47,814 bases of DNA from Butyrivibrio sp. XPD2002 (GTDB taxonomy: Bacteria > Bacillota > Clostridia > Lachnospirales > Lachnospiraceae): NCBI RefSeq assembly GCF_000423945.1, contig NZ_AUIY01000029.1, positions 1 to 47,814 of the forward strand. Reading direction: 5' to 3'. Under the pieces are notes generated by a model, which saw only the letters and a program-made list of their open reading frames with translations, was not told the origin of the DNA and did no database searches. Positions 24,103 through 32,005 of this stretch are shown piece by piece (position 1 is the stretch's first letter; each line of letters begins with the position of its first letter). Made by a program: the position numbers and the translations under genes.

Positions 24103-24915
24103 TTATTCCATTGGAGGAATGGAGAGTGCGTTCCTGCTTCCCTCAGGAATACCTGCAAGGAATGAAAATACAGGATCAAGCATCTTATCCCAGGTATCAA
24201 AATCGTGGTTACCTTCAGTTCCGAAATACCTGTAGGGAACCTCTGACTTATCAAGAGTTTCTCTGAATTCCTTAACCTGTGAATCTACTGCTATATCGTG
24301 ATCTCCGCAGCCGATAAACAGCTCGGGAATTATGGACTTATCTGCTTCTGAATAGGCCTTCAAAATGTTCCACGGGCCATTCTCGTACTCTTCCCTGGTT
24401 CCAAACATGTTGGCAAATTCAGCAGCACCAAAGCCGCCCTTCTCAGGCTCTGAAAGCAGTGTCCAGGGATTGGTCGCAGGTGAAAATGCAGCAACCTTGG
24501 AGAACACGTCATGGTATCTGATACCGTTTAAAAGAGCTCCGTAGCCGCCCATGGATATTCCCGCAATGTAGGTATCCTCTCTTTTGTCAGAGAGTCTGAA
24601 CATATCCCTTGTTCTCTCGATAAGCTCCTCACCTATGAACTTGCTGTAATTGGCATTTCTCTCCGGGTGATCTATATAAAAAGCATTCTGGCCGTTTGGC
24701 ATTACAACCGTAAGGCCCTTGAGCTCAGCCTGCTTGCGGATTCCAAGCATTGTGATAATGCTTGCATAATCCCCGCTGTAGCCGGGAAGAAAATATACTG
24801 TTTTGTAGGGAGGCTCAGCGTCGGAACCAAAGGATCCTCTCTCGGGCATGAATACGCAAACCGACACTCCCTGCTTTAAACTATCCGATAAAAAATGTAC
24901 CTCTGAAAAAGACAT
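24103..24915 (-). CDS. Alpha/beta-hydrolase esterase (EstA/esterase-D-like), copy 2
   Basis: A 270-residue esterase with nucleophile Ser121 in AGISMGGYGALL, an oxyanion-hole region PGYSGD, an Asp in the GCGDHD segment and a catalytic His in GNHDFDTWDK. This is the tributyrin esterase/S-formylglutathione-hydrolase-like group, which includes acetyl and feruloyl esterases. It has no signal peptide, so it is cytoplasmic. It is a diverged paralogue of the next gene upstream, separated by 15 bp, so the pair probably arose by tandem duplication and was kept for different ester bonds. Confidence 0.86.
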   Translation of the reverse strand: MSFSEVHFLSDSLKQGVSVCVFMPERGSFGSDAEPPYKTVYFLPGYSGDYASIITMLGIRKQAELKGLTVVMPNGQNAFYIDHPERNANYSKFIGEELIERTRDMFRLSDKREDTYIAGISMGGYGALLNGIRYHDVFSKVAAFSPATNPWTLLSEPEKGGFGAAEFANMFGTREEYENGPWNILKAYSEADKSIIPELFIGCGDHDIAVDSQVKEFRETLDKSEVPYRYFGTEGNHDFDTWDKMLDPVFSFLAGIPEGSRNALSIPPME

Positions 24916-24930
24916 TCCGTTTAGCTCCTT

Positions 24931-25731
24931 TTAGATTTTTCCAAGAACCCAGTCAAGCCCCTTGAAGATATACTCGTTCCAGAAATTCCAGTCATGGATT
25001 CCGGGTCCCTCTTCGTAGGTGAAATCAGCCTTGTTCTCTTCAAAGAATCTTCTCATGATCTGATTGTTCTCATAGAGGAAGTCCTCTGTTCCAACAGCCA
25101 TGTAGATCGGAGGAATCTTTGCACCCTTATCCTTGAGCTTTGTATAAAGAACCTCAGGGTTGTTATCAGATTCCTTGACCTTATCAAGGTCTCCGAATAC
25201 TTCTCTGTAGTAATCGTAGTTGGCCATCATATCCTGGAAGCCTTCCTTAAGACCTGCAATATCATGGATGATAAGAGCTGATGACAAAGCCACAACTCCG
25301 CCGAAGGTCTCAGGATAAGCAAGTGCTGTGTGGATTGCACCAAAGCCGCCCATGGAAAGACCACCGATCAGTGTGTCCTCTCTTTTTTCTGAAAGGCCGA
25401 ATAATTTTCTTGTATAATTAACAACCTCTTCTCCTGCAAAGGTTCCGTACTGACAGCCTGTTGCCTTTCTGTCCAGATAGAAGTTGTTGCCGCCAGTTAT
25501 CATGATAACTGCCAGGTTATATTTTCCTGCGATGTCCTCTGCAACGCCATTGTACTCCCAGTCACTCTCGTTACCTGAAAAGCCATGAAGAAGATAAAGT
25601 GTCTTCATTGGTCTTTTAAAATGCTCGTTCCCCTCAACCATTATAGGCGGAATATCATTAGGTATTACATATGAGATATTCACCTGCCCCATCTGCGAAA
25701 TGGAGTAAAATCTAAGTCTTCCTGTCGCCAT
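24931..25731 (-). CDS. Alpha/beta-hydrolase esterase (EstA/esterase-D-like), copy 1
   Basis: A 266-residue esterase with nucleophile Ser126 in GGLSMGGFGAIH, the LLHGFSGNESDW motif of the oxyanion region, an Asp in AVGTEDFLYENN and a catalytic His in GIHDWNFWNEYI. It belongs to the same group as its neighbour. There is no export signal. It lies 31 bp after the Nif3-like gene and 15 bp before the second esterase, all on one strand, so intracellular removal of acetyl, feruloyl or similar groups from imported oligosaccharides is the likely job; substrate specificity cannot be read. Confidence 0.87.
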   Translation of the reverse strand: MATGRLRFYSISQMGQVNISYVIPNDIPPIMVEGNEHFKRPMKTLYLLHGFSGNESDWEYNGVAEDIAGKYNLAVIMITGGNNFYLDRKATGCQYGTFAGEEVVNYTRKLFGLSEKREDTLIGGLSMGGFGAIHTALAYPETFGGVVALSSALIIHDIAGLKEGFQDMMANYDYYREVFGDLDKVKESDNNPEVLYTKLKDKGAKIPPIYMAVGTEDFLYENNQIMRRFFEENKADFTYEEGPGIHDWNFWNEYIFKGLDWVLGKI

Positions 25732-25762
25732 TTTTTGCCTCCTCCGTTATGCAAAATAGTAG

Positions 25763-26632
25763 TTATGCTAATTGATAGTTCCACAGATCTCCTGTCGGAA
25801 CGTATGATACTTTTACTTCGCCCTTTGTAAGGTCTGTCAGCCAGTCGGCAGCATATTTTGCACCAAGCTCCTCCCAGTTAAAGTGGCCGATATTAAAGCA
25901 TGCCATGTTTCTTCCAAGAGAAATACCGTCCCTTATATAGGACAGCAGATTCCACTCGATTATCTCTCCGGGAATGATTGCGTCTATATGCTCCTCCTGC
26001 ATTGCGCGGATAATCTCCGTTGTGTAGTCAGTGTAATAGCCGCCCTTTTCAGATGCAGGTATAAATGCATCGGGATAGATATGTCCGACGAGAGCAAGCT
26101 TTTTGATCTTATCCTCAGGTCGTCCGATATATCTTGTTCCGTGAAGTCCTATCTTATCTATGAGCTCCTTGTTCATCTCTGCTACCGTAACCTCCTCGGG
26201 GAGTTCGATAACATAGCCAAAGGGAATCTTATTTCCTGAATCCTTAAGATAATCCTCCCAGCCCATGTACTTGATCACACCTGTGAAGATGCTGTCAGGT
26301 CTGTGGGCATGCATGTGATCATGATCCCTGAAAACAACAATGCCGTTGTCCTCAAGGAGCTTCATCTTTTCATCATAGATGTCGCACTTATAATTAGCTC
26401 TCCATCCCCTAAGGTCGGGGGTAAGGTAGCTTGTGGGCTCATGTACATAAAGCAGGTTGCAGCCCATCTCAATTGTTTTTCTTATTACATCAACATTGGG
26501 GACGAGGGATGATACAATGCCTGTACTCTCTCTGTCGGGGTCCCCACACTTTATTCCATCGCATCCATCATAATCCGGACCAAGATCGGGATGGTATGCG
26601 TATACACGTTCTAAGACTTCTGATATTTTCAC
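25763..26632 (-). CDS. Nif3-like dinuclear metal-centre protein
   Basis: A 289-residue protein of the NIF3/DUF34 family. The metal-ligand segments are LLYVHEPTSYL near the N-terminus and ACFNIGHFNWEELG near the C-terminus, where other members have HHP and a C-terminal H-x3-E. Family members bind two metal ions; some act on GTP or related nucleotides, but the general function is unsettled. The start is probably the GTG at 26632, since GGGAGG lies ten bases upstream, inside the longer frame that begins at 26650. Its place between the LplC permease and the esterases is unusual; it may be a specialised hydrolase of this cluster. Confidence 0.78.
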   Translation of the reverse strand: MKISEVLERVYAYHPDLGPDYDGCDGIKCGDPDRESTGIVSSLVPNVDVIRKTIEMGCNLLYVHEPTSYLTPDLRGWRANYKCDIYDEKMKLLEDNGIVVFRDHDHMHAHRPDSIFTGVIKYMGWEDYLKDSGNKIPFGYVIELPEEVTVAEMNKELIDKIGLHGTRYIGRPEDKIKKLALVGHIYPDAFIPASEKGGYYTDYTTEIIRAMQEEHIDAIIPGEIIEWNLLSYIRDGISLGRNMACFNIGHFNWEELGAKYAADWLTDLTKGEVKVSYVPTGDLWNYQLA

Positions 26633-26663
26633 TGTTTCTTTGCCTCCCATTTTTCACAAGGAA

Positions 26664-26697
26664 GTTCTGCTCTCGGGGCTTTGCCCCTCGCCAGAAC
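26664..26697 (-). repeat. Intercistronic hairpin between lplC and the Nif3-like gene
   Basis: GTTCTG...CAGAAC enclose an inner CGGGGC/GCCCC hairpin with a TTT loop. No T-run follows. It may stabilise the 3' end of the transporter part of the transcript or limit read-through into the enzyme genes. The rest of 26651-26736 shows only smaller imperfect repeats. Confidence 0.6.
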
Positions 26698-26736
26698 ACG
26701 TTCACACTAGGCTCGAAAATACCTCGCCAAGTGTTC

Positions 26737-27675
26737 TCAGCCTTTTACAGCACCTACGACAACGCCTTTAACAAAGTATTTCTGCACAAAAGGGTAAATA
26801 ACTACAATAGGTAGAATTCCAATAACCGCCATGGACATTCTCACTGCGTTGCTTGGAAGGGATATTGCTCCTGTACCTACTGCCACACTGGCTGCGCCGC
26901 TCTTAAGATACTGAATGTTGTTCATTATCCTGATGAGCAGGTTCTGAATTCCGTAATACTGTGGCTTCTGTATGTAGTACAGCGCGTTTACCCAGTCATT
27001 CCAATAAGTAAGTGCTGTAAAAAGCGAAATTGTTGCAACTGTCGGAACTGCAAGAGGGAAAATGATCTTAAAGAAAATTGTAAGCTCACTTGCTCCGTCT
27101 ATCTGAGCCGACTCGATAAGTGCATCCGGGATGCTGTTTGCATAATAGTTTCTTACAAGAAAAATATTGAAAGCACCGCACAGATAATTGGGAAGAATCA
27201 GTGCCCAGATGCTGTTTTTTATATCAAAAATCTGAGTCCACATCATGTATGAAGGAACTACGCCGCCGTTGAAAAGCATTGTGAAGAATACGAAAAATGC
27301 AAGTACGTTGCGGTATTTGAAGTTCTTTCTGCTCATGGGATAAGCGATCATTGTGGTGATGAGTACGCTTATAAGTGTTCCTACGATTGTTACGAGGACT
27401 GAGATTCCATAAGCTCTGAAAATTGTTGAACCCTGCTGAAGCATATATACGTATGCGTCTGTGGACCATTTTTCCGGGATAAATGCATATCCGTTTCTAA
27501 GAAGTGTTGTCTCATCCGTGAAGGATGCAACTACGATAAGTATTATCGGTAAAAGTGCCAGTATTGCCAGAATTCCAAGGACGATGGTTGATATAGCCTT
27601 GAATTTCTTTGCATCCGAAGAGACATGAACGGCACTTACTATATTTGCTGTTCCCATTTTTAATGTATTTTCCAT
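26737..27675 (-). CDS. Oligosaccharide ABC transporter permease, LplC type
   Basis: A 312-residue inner-membrane permease with six predicted helices. The EAA loop reads ESAQIDGASELTIFFKIIFP (the coupling helix for the ATPase), and the C-terminus ends KYFVKGVVVGAVKG, as in LplC/YtcP proteins. The N-terminal FIPEKWSTDAYVYM segment is also typical of LplC. It forms the channel with LplB, which lies 11 bp upstream. No ATPase gene is in this cluster; such systems often share one MsmX-like ATPase encoded elsewhere, which is inferred here. Confidence 0.92.
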   Translation of the reverse strand: MENTLKMGTANIVSAVHVSSDAKKFKAISTIVLGILAILALLPIILIVVASFTDETTLLRNGYAFIPEKWSTDAYVYMLQQGSTIFRAYGISVLVTIVGTLISVLITTMIAYPMSRKNFKYRNVLAFFVFFTMLFNGGVVPSYMMWTQIFDIKNSIWALILPNYLCGAFNIFLVRNYYANSIPDALIESAQIDGASELTIFFKIIFPLAVPTVATISLFTALTYWNDWVNALYYIQKPQYYGIQNLLIRIMNNIQYLKSGAASVAVGTGAISLPSNAVRMSMAVIGILPIVVIYPFVQKYFVKGVVVGAVKG

Positions 27676-27686
27676 TTTTAACTCCT

Positions 27687-28625
27687 TTAGAAAAGTGCGT
27701 TATCGTTGTCCACTTTACGGACAAATGCGTTAGCTGAAACCACGATGATAAAGCCAAGCAATGACTGGAAAAGGCCTGCTGCGGCACTCATTCCAACGTC
27801 GTTAAGTTCCATAAGACCTCTGTACACGTAGGTATCGATGGTCTGGGTTGTGGCATAGAGCGCACCTGAGTTCATAGGAACCTGATAGAACAGACCGAAG
27901 TCAGAGAAGAAGATTCTTCCGACTGCCATAAGTGTCATGATGATGACTGTGGGCTTAAGAAGCGGAAGTGTCACTCTGAAGATCTGCTGAAGCTTGGTCG
28001 CACCGTCAAGGCTCGCTGCTTCGTACACTGACTTGTCAATTCCTGCAATTGCTGCAAGATAGATGATTGACATATAGCCGGCATTTTTCCAAAGGTAAAC
28101 TATCGTTAAGATAAAGGGCCAGTAGCCTCTCTCCATGTACCAGGCAATATCCTCTTTTCCCAAAGCCTTCATGATGGTGTTATTGATGAAACCGCTGTCG
28201 GAATTAAGGAATGCATATACCATGTATGCGATGATAACCCAGCTCATAAGGTTCGGAAGAAGCAAAGCTGACTGGAAGAACTTGGTTCTGATGCTGTCAC
28301 CAAGAGCATTCAGGAAAATCGCGATGGTGATTGCAAAGACTGTTCCGATTACGATAAATGCCAGATTATAAAGGATTGTGTTCCTTGTCATTATGATGGC
28401 ATCCTTTGTCTGGAACAGGAATTTAAAGTTCTGAAAACCATTCCAGGGGCTCTTCCAGATTCCTTTTTTATAACTGAAATTCTTGAAAGCAAGAAAGATA
28501 CCAAACATCGGGATATAGTTGTTGATAATAAGATATAAGATACCCGGCGCTGCTATCAAAAGAAGCGGACCCGATTTAGCATATTTATTTTTTACTTTTT
28601 TAATGTTGGACTTGTTTTCAGACAT
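27687..28625 (-). CDS. Oligosaccharide ABC transporter permease, LplB type
   Basis: A 312-residue permease with six hydrophobic segments. The N-terminal GILYLIINNYIPMFGIFLAFK and the EAA loop YEAASLDGATKLQQIFRVTLP are characteristic of LplB/YteP. It pairs with LplC, 11 bp downstream. A hairpin and 105 bp separate it from the lipoprotein gene upstream. Its partner ATPase is missing from the window apart from an unrelated one at 34216. Confidence 0.93.
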   Translation of the reverse strand: MSENKSNIKKVKNKYAKSGPLLLIAAPGILYLIINNYIPMFGIFLAFKNFSYKKGIWKSPWNGFQNFKFLFQTKDAIIMTRNTILYNLAFIVIGTVFAITIAIFLNALGDSIRTKFFQSALLLPNLMSWVIIAYMVYAFLNSDSGFINNTIMKALGKEDIAWYMERGYWPFILTIVYLWKNAGYMSIIYLAAIAGIDKSVYEAASLDGATKLQQIFRVTLPLLKPTVIIMTLMAVGRIFFSDFGLFYQVPMNSGALYATTQTIDTYVYRGLMELNDVGMSAAAGLFQSLLGFIIVVSANAFVRKVDNDNALF

Positions 28626-28653
28626 CTAAATTCCTTCCTCTTTTACATATATA

Positions 28654-28703
28654 CAGGCCAGTATGTCTACCTGGTTCGTGACCTTTTAAGATATACCGGC
28701 CTG
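28654..28703 (-). repeat. Long intercistronic hairpin between the binding-protein and permease genes
   Basis: CAGGCCGGTATATCT and AGACATACTGGCCTG pair over 15 positions with two mismatches and a 20-base loop. No T-run follows. Such hairpins after binding-protein genes usually protect the upstream mRNA segment, so the lipoprotein is made in excess over the permeases. Confidence 0.65.
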
Positions 28704-28730
28704 CTTATATTTTTTATAAAAACTAATGAA

Positions 28731-30269
28731 TTACTGTGCTGCTACCCAAGCGTCAAGCTGCTTCTGCTTTTCAGCGAGGATGTCGTCATAGCCTGCATCC
28801 TTAAGTGCCTGTCTGAACTCAGCAAGTGCTGACTCTGTTTCAACTGATCCGCAAGCGATACCGGGCAGATACTGCTGGATTACATTGCTTACTGCTGTGT
28901 ACTGAGTCTGAACGCCTGATGCATCAAAGGTGAAGCCCATTGCAGGTGATGAAGGAGCGTTGTGGTTCTGCTCGTCCTCCCACTTAAGTGACTCCTCTGA
29001 GCCTGAGCCCTCTAAAGGCCACTGGATGAAGAAGTTACCAAGAACACCGCATGAAAGCTGTGCTGTGTAAGGAACTGTTGCAGCGTCCTGTCCCTCGGGA
29101 TAAGAAACTGTTCCGTCTTCGTTCTTTGTATAATCTCTGCCCTCGATACCATAGAGCATTGTGTTGATTACATCAGCGTCTGTGTATGTAAGGTTGAGGA
29201 ACTTAAGTGCTGCATCAGGATTCTCAGAAGTTGATGCGATAACCTGTGCTACTGCATTGATTGAAGATGTATCAAGGTAAGCATCTCCGAGTGCGATTGC
29301 ACCAAGCTCGTAGCCTGAAGGAGCTGAAAGTGAAGCTGCTGTGTCCTCAAGAGGATAGCTGTATGATGCTGAGTAAGCGAAGTAGTTACCTGAAGACATA
29401 AGCTCTGCTGCTGCAGATGTTGTTGTAGCTGCATCCTTCATGATGTAGTCATTTGAGTACCAGTCTCTTACAAGGTTTGCATAGTCCTCAAAATCTGTAA
29501 GGTCATAGTAGCTTGTTACTGTCATGTCCTCGCCCTGAAGAACACCTGTGGGTGATGCGAAGGAATCACCAAGCCAGTCGATATTGGGGATCCATCTTGT
29601 AAGACCGCTGTCGCCCTGTGATACAGGAGCAAGGGGTGTCATCTCAGGATGAGCTTCCTTAACCTGTGCAAAGATATCTGTGAGATCCTTTGCTGTCTTT
29701 ACTGTATCCATGTTAAGTCCGAGTTCCTCAGCGATGTCCTTTCTGTAAAGAAGCATGGGCTGAAGTGCGAAGGGCTTAAGTGTAGGAATAGCATAAAGTC
29801 TGCCGTCCTGCATTGTGGTCTTGAGCCACTCCTCCTCGAAGAGTTCCTTGGTCTCCTTTGCATCTGTGTCCATCATATCTGTGATGTCGTAACACATATC
29901 ACTTGCAATACTATTACCAAGATCGCCAAGTGTGTGGAAAATATCGATCTCGCCGTTCTGTACAGCAAGGCTTACCTGCTGTGTGTAATCAGCGATTGAA
30001 AGAGGCATAAGATGAACCTCAACTCCAATCTTCTCTCTTGTGATCTCGTTGAGAGCCTCTTCTACATCAGAAGTATCATCAGGAACTGTATTGAAGGTTA
30101 CGAACGCATAAGTGATCTGGTCGTAATCTCCGTCAGCGGTTGCTGCCGCCTCAGTCTTTGTATCGTTATCTGAACCTGCGCTCTGTGCGCCCCCATCAGA
30201 TGAACCACATGCTACGAGTGAAAATGTCATAGCTGCGGCAAGAATTGTGCTAATAGCTTTTTTAAACAT
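28731..30269 (-). CDS. Extracellular solute-binding lipoprotein for oligosaccharides (LplA-like)
   Basis: A 512-residue lipoprotein with signal peptide and lipobox LVAC (lipidated Cys21), followed by a Ser/Gly/Asp-rich tether and a family-1 solute-binding fold of the long LplA type. It delivers an oligosaccharide to LplB/LplC. The gene has its own promoter region and a strong ribosome site, GGGAGG, which is one arm of a 17-bp perfect inverted repeat (30270-30343). YesN and YesM, encoded upstream, are the expected activator pair. The ligand is unknown; the neighbouring esterases suggest an esterified hemicellulose fragment. Confidence 0.92.
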   Translation of the reverse strand: MFKKAISTILAAAMTFSLVACGSSDGGAQSAGSDNDTKTEAAATADGDYDQITYAFVTFNTVPDDTSDVEEALNEITREKIGVEVHLMPLSIADYTQQVSLAVQNGEIDIFHTLGDLGNSIASDMCYDITDMMDTDAKETKELFEEEWLKTTMQDGRLYAIPTLKPFALQPMLLYRKDIAEELGLNMDTVKTAKDLTDIFAQVKEAHPEMTPLAPVSQGDSGLTRWIPNIDWLGDSFASPTGVLQGEDMTVTSYYDLTDFEDYANLVRDWYSNDYIMKDAATTTSAAAELMSSGNYFAYSASYSYPLEDTAASLSAPSGYELGAIALGDAYLDTSSINAVAQVIASTSENPDAALKFLNLTYTDADVINTMLYGIEGRDYTKNEDGTVSYPEGQDAATVPYTAQLSCGVLGNFFIQWPLEGSGSEESLKWEDEQNHNAPSSPAMGFTFDASGVQTQYTAVSNVIQQYLPGIACGSVETESALAEFRQALKDAGYDDILAEKQKQLDAWVAAQ

Positions 30270-30343
30270 AATTACCTCCCTTTGTACATTGTGTTTAATT
30301 GCTCTTCATTTGAAGTAAACTCATTATACAAAGGGAGGTAATT
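30270..30343 (-). promoter_or_regulatory. 17-bp perfect inverted repeat flanking the binding-protein promoter and covering its ribosome site
   Basis: Arm 30343-30327 and arm 30286-30270 are perfect 17-bp complements around a 40-base centre. The second arm reads TACAAAGGGAGGTAATT directly before ATG, so it is the ribosome site. TATAAT at 30328-30323 overlaps the end of the first arm and lacks a -35 match, which fits an activator-dependent promoter. A transcript from this promoter omits most of the first arm, while read-through from yesN includes both and could hide the ribosome site. The centre holds a small CTTCA-TT-TGAAG palindrome. Alternatively the arms are protein-binding sites. Confidence 0.6.
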
Positions 30344-30406
30344 CTCTTTCTTTTAAAAACAAGACATTAATTTTTAATTTTAAGTTTTTTTCGTAAATAG
30401 AATTTT

Positions 30407-32005
30407 TTATTCGTTTTGTCCCGTAGTCATGGCATGGTATTCACCGGGAGTATAGCCTGTTGTCTTCTTAAATACCGTTGAGAAGTAGGAAAAATTGTCA
30501 AAGCCCACCTCTGCTGCCACGTCGCTGATGCGGACTCCGGGACTTGAAAGGCGCTCCTTTGCAATCTGAACACGGTAGTCGCTTATGTACTGCTTAAGAC
30601 TTACGCCTGTCTCCTTTTTAAACATCTTAGCCATGTACTCAGGTGTGAGGAACACGCTCTCAGCGATCTCCGTTCTTGATATATCTTCTGCGTAGTGCTG
30701 GTGCACGTAGTTCTTGGCACGCTGCACAATGGAGTCTGACTGCTCAACCTCAGTTACATAGTCGATTGTGGCTGAGATCAGATGCACCTGAAAACGCATC
30801 ATGTCCATCAGCGAATCCGTGGACTGACTCTCAAGAAGCACAAAGGCATCATTTGCAAAAAGCTGCGTAGCCTGGATCCCCTTGCTGTGAAGGTATACGA
30901 AAACTATCTGCAAAAGATCCTGCTTTATTATGGTAAGCGTGGCTGCTGAGAGCTTCTTCTGGTTCGCAAGGCTCTCCATGCTGAATTTAAGAAGGTTCAG
31001 AAGTTCCTTTTTCTTCTTTTCATTAAGAAGAAGTCTTATCTGCTCCTGATCCAGGATATGTTCCTTTTCTGAGAGCATTACAATCTCATCATTTTCATGG
31101 AAAACTCTTCCCTTGGAAGCCACGTTATTTCTGTCCAGCTCCTCGATGTGAAGCCTTGTCTCATGGAGCTCTTCTATATTACAGGAGTTTCCTATATATA
31201 CGGTTATAACATTCCCCAGCTCCTTTAGCGCTTCATCGATAAACTCCTGGTCTATGGTCTTGGACTCATCTCCGCAGATGATAGCGGTGTAGAGAAGGTT
31301 CTTAACATGATAGTTTACTATCCTTCCCTGGTGGAGTTTTTCACAGCAGAGCTTGTCAGTCACAAAGGCCGCAAGGTCCTTTTCATAGAGTCCCACGGAT
31401 TCCTTACCGATCTTCTCACCTATCTGCTCGGGATTGCCACTCGCTATTATGAAAAGTCTGTAGGCGCTTTCAGTATCTATATTAAGGCCTCTGTTTGCAG
31501 CTTCCTTCGCAATGATACTCCTGTCCTCTACAATCCTTCGCTGTAGTACATCGTCCCAAAAGGAGCCCTCAACATATTCAAGACTTCCTGCGTAAAGCTC
31601 CTCGAATTTCGAAGCCTTCTGTATCTCCTGTCTGTCGCTTAATCTCTGCAGGGCAGACGTGAGCTCCGCCTCCATTCTGTCTGCATTAAAGGGTTTAACC
31701 ACATAGCCTGATGCCTTGTATTCAATAGCCTGTCTCGCATAATCGAATTTCTCATGGCTTGTAAGGAAAATGAATTCGGTATCGATTTTCTCCTCCCTGA
31801 CCCACTTTATAAGGTCAAGGCCGCTTCCCATGGGCATCTCAATATCGCAGACAGCTATGCTTATGTCATTGTCCTTAAAAATCCTCTGCGCAGAAGCCAC
31901 ATTATAGGCTGTGTGCACCTTATCTATATGAAATTTCTCCCAGTCCACATTGGCGACTATTACGTCCACCGTGGATATATCATCATCTATTACGATTGCA
32001 TCCAT
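30407..32005 (-). CDS. YesN-type response regulator with AraC DNA-binding domain
   Basis: A 532-residue regulator. The receiver domain occupies residues 1-120 with Asp54 in AVCDIEMPMGSG as the phosphate acceptor and Lys in YVVKPFNADRM. A long middle region follows. The C-terminal 100 residues form an AraC-type two-helix-turn-helix domain (SVFLTPEYMAKMFKKETGVS, VAAEVGFDNFSYFSTVFKKT, GYTPGEYH). The start overlaps the end of yesM by 16 bp, so translation is coupled. It should activate the binding-protein promoter 130 bp downstream when its partner kinase senses a cell-surface sugar. Confidence 0.94.
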   Translation of the reverse strand: MDAIVIDDDISTVDVIVANVDWEKFHIDKVHTAYNVASAQRIFKDNDISIAVCDIEMPMGSGLDLIKWVREEKIDTEFIFLTSHEKFDYARQAIEYKASGYVVKPFNADRMEAELTSALQRLSDRQEIQKASKFEELYAGSLEYVEGSFWDDVLQRRIVEDRSIIAKEAANRGLNIDTESAYRLFIIASGNPEQIGEKIGKESVGLYEKDLAAFVTDKLCCEKLHQGRIVNYHVKNLLYTAIICGDESKTIDQEFIDEALKELGNVITVYIGNSCNIEELHETRLHIEELDRNNVASKGRVFHENDEIVMLSEKEHILDQEQIRLLLNEKKKKELLNLLKFSMESLANQKKLSAATLTIIKQDLLQIVFVYLHSKGIQATQLFANDAFVLLESQSTDSLMDMMRFQVHLISATIDYVTEVEQSDSIVQRAKNYVHQHYAEDISRTEIAESVFLTPEYMAKMFKKETGVSLKQYISDYRVQIAKERLSSPGVRISDVAAEVGFDNFSYFSTVFKKTTGYTPGEYHAMTTGQNE

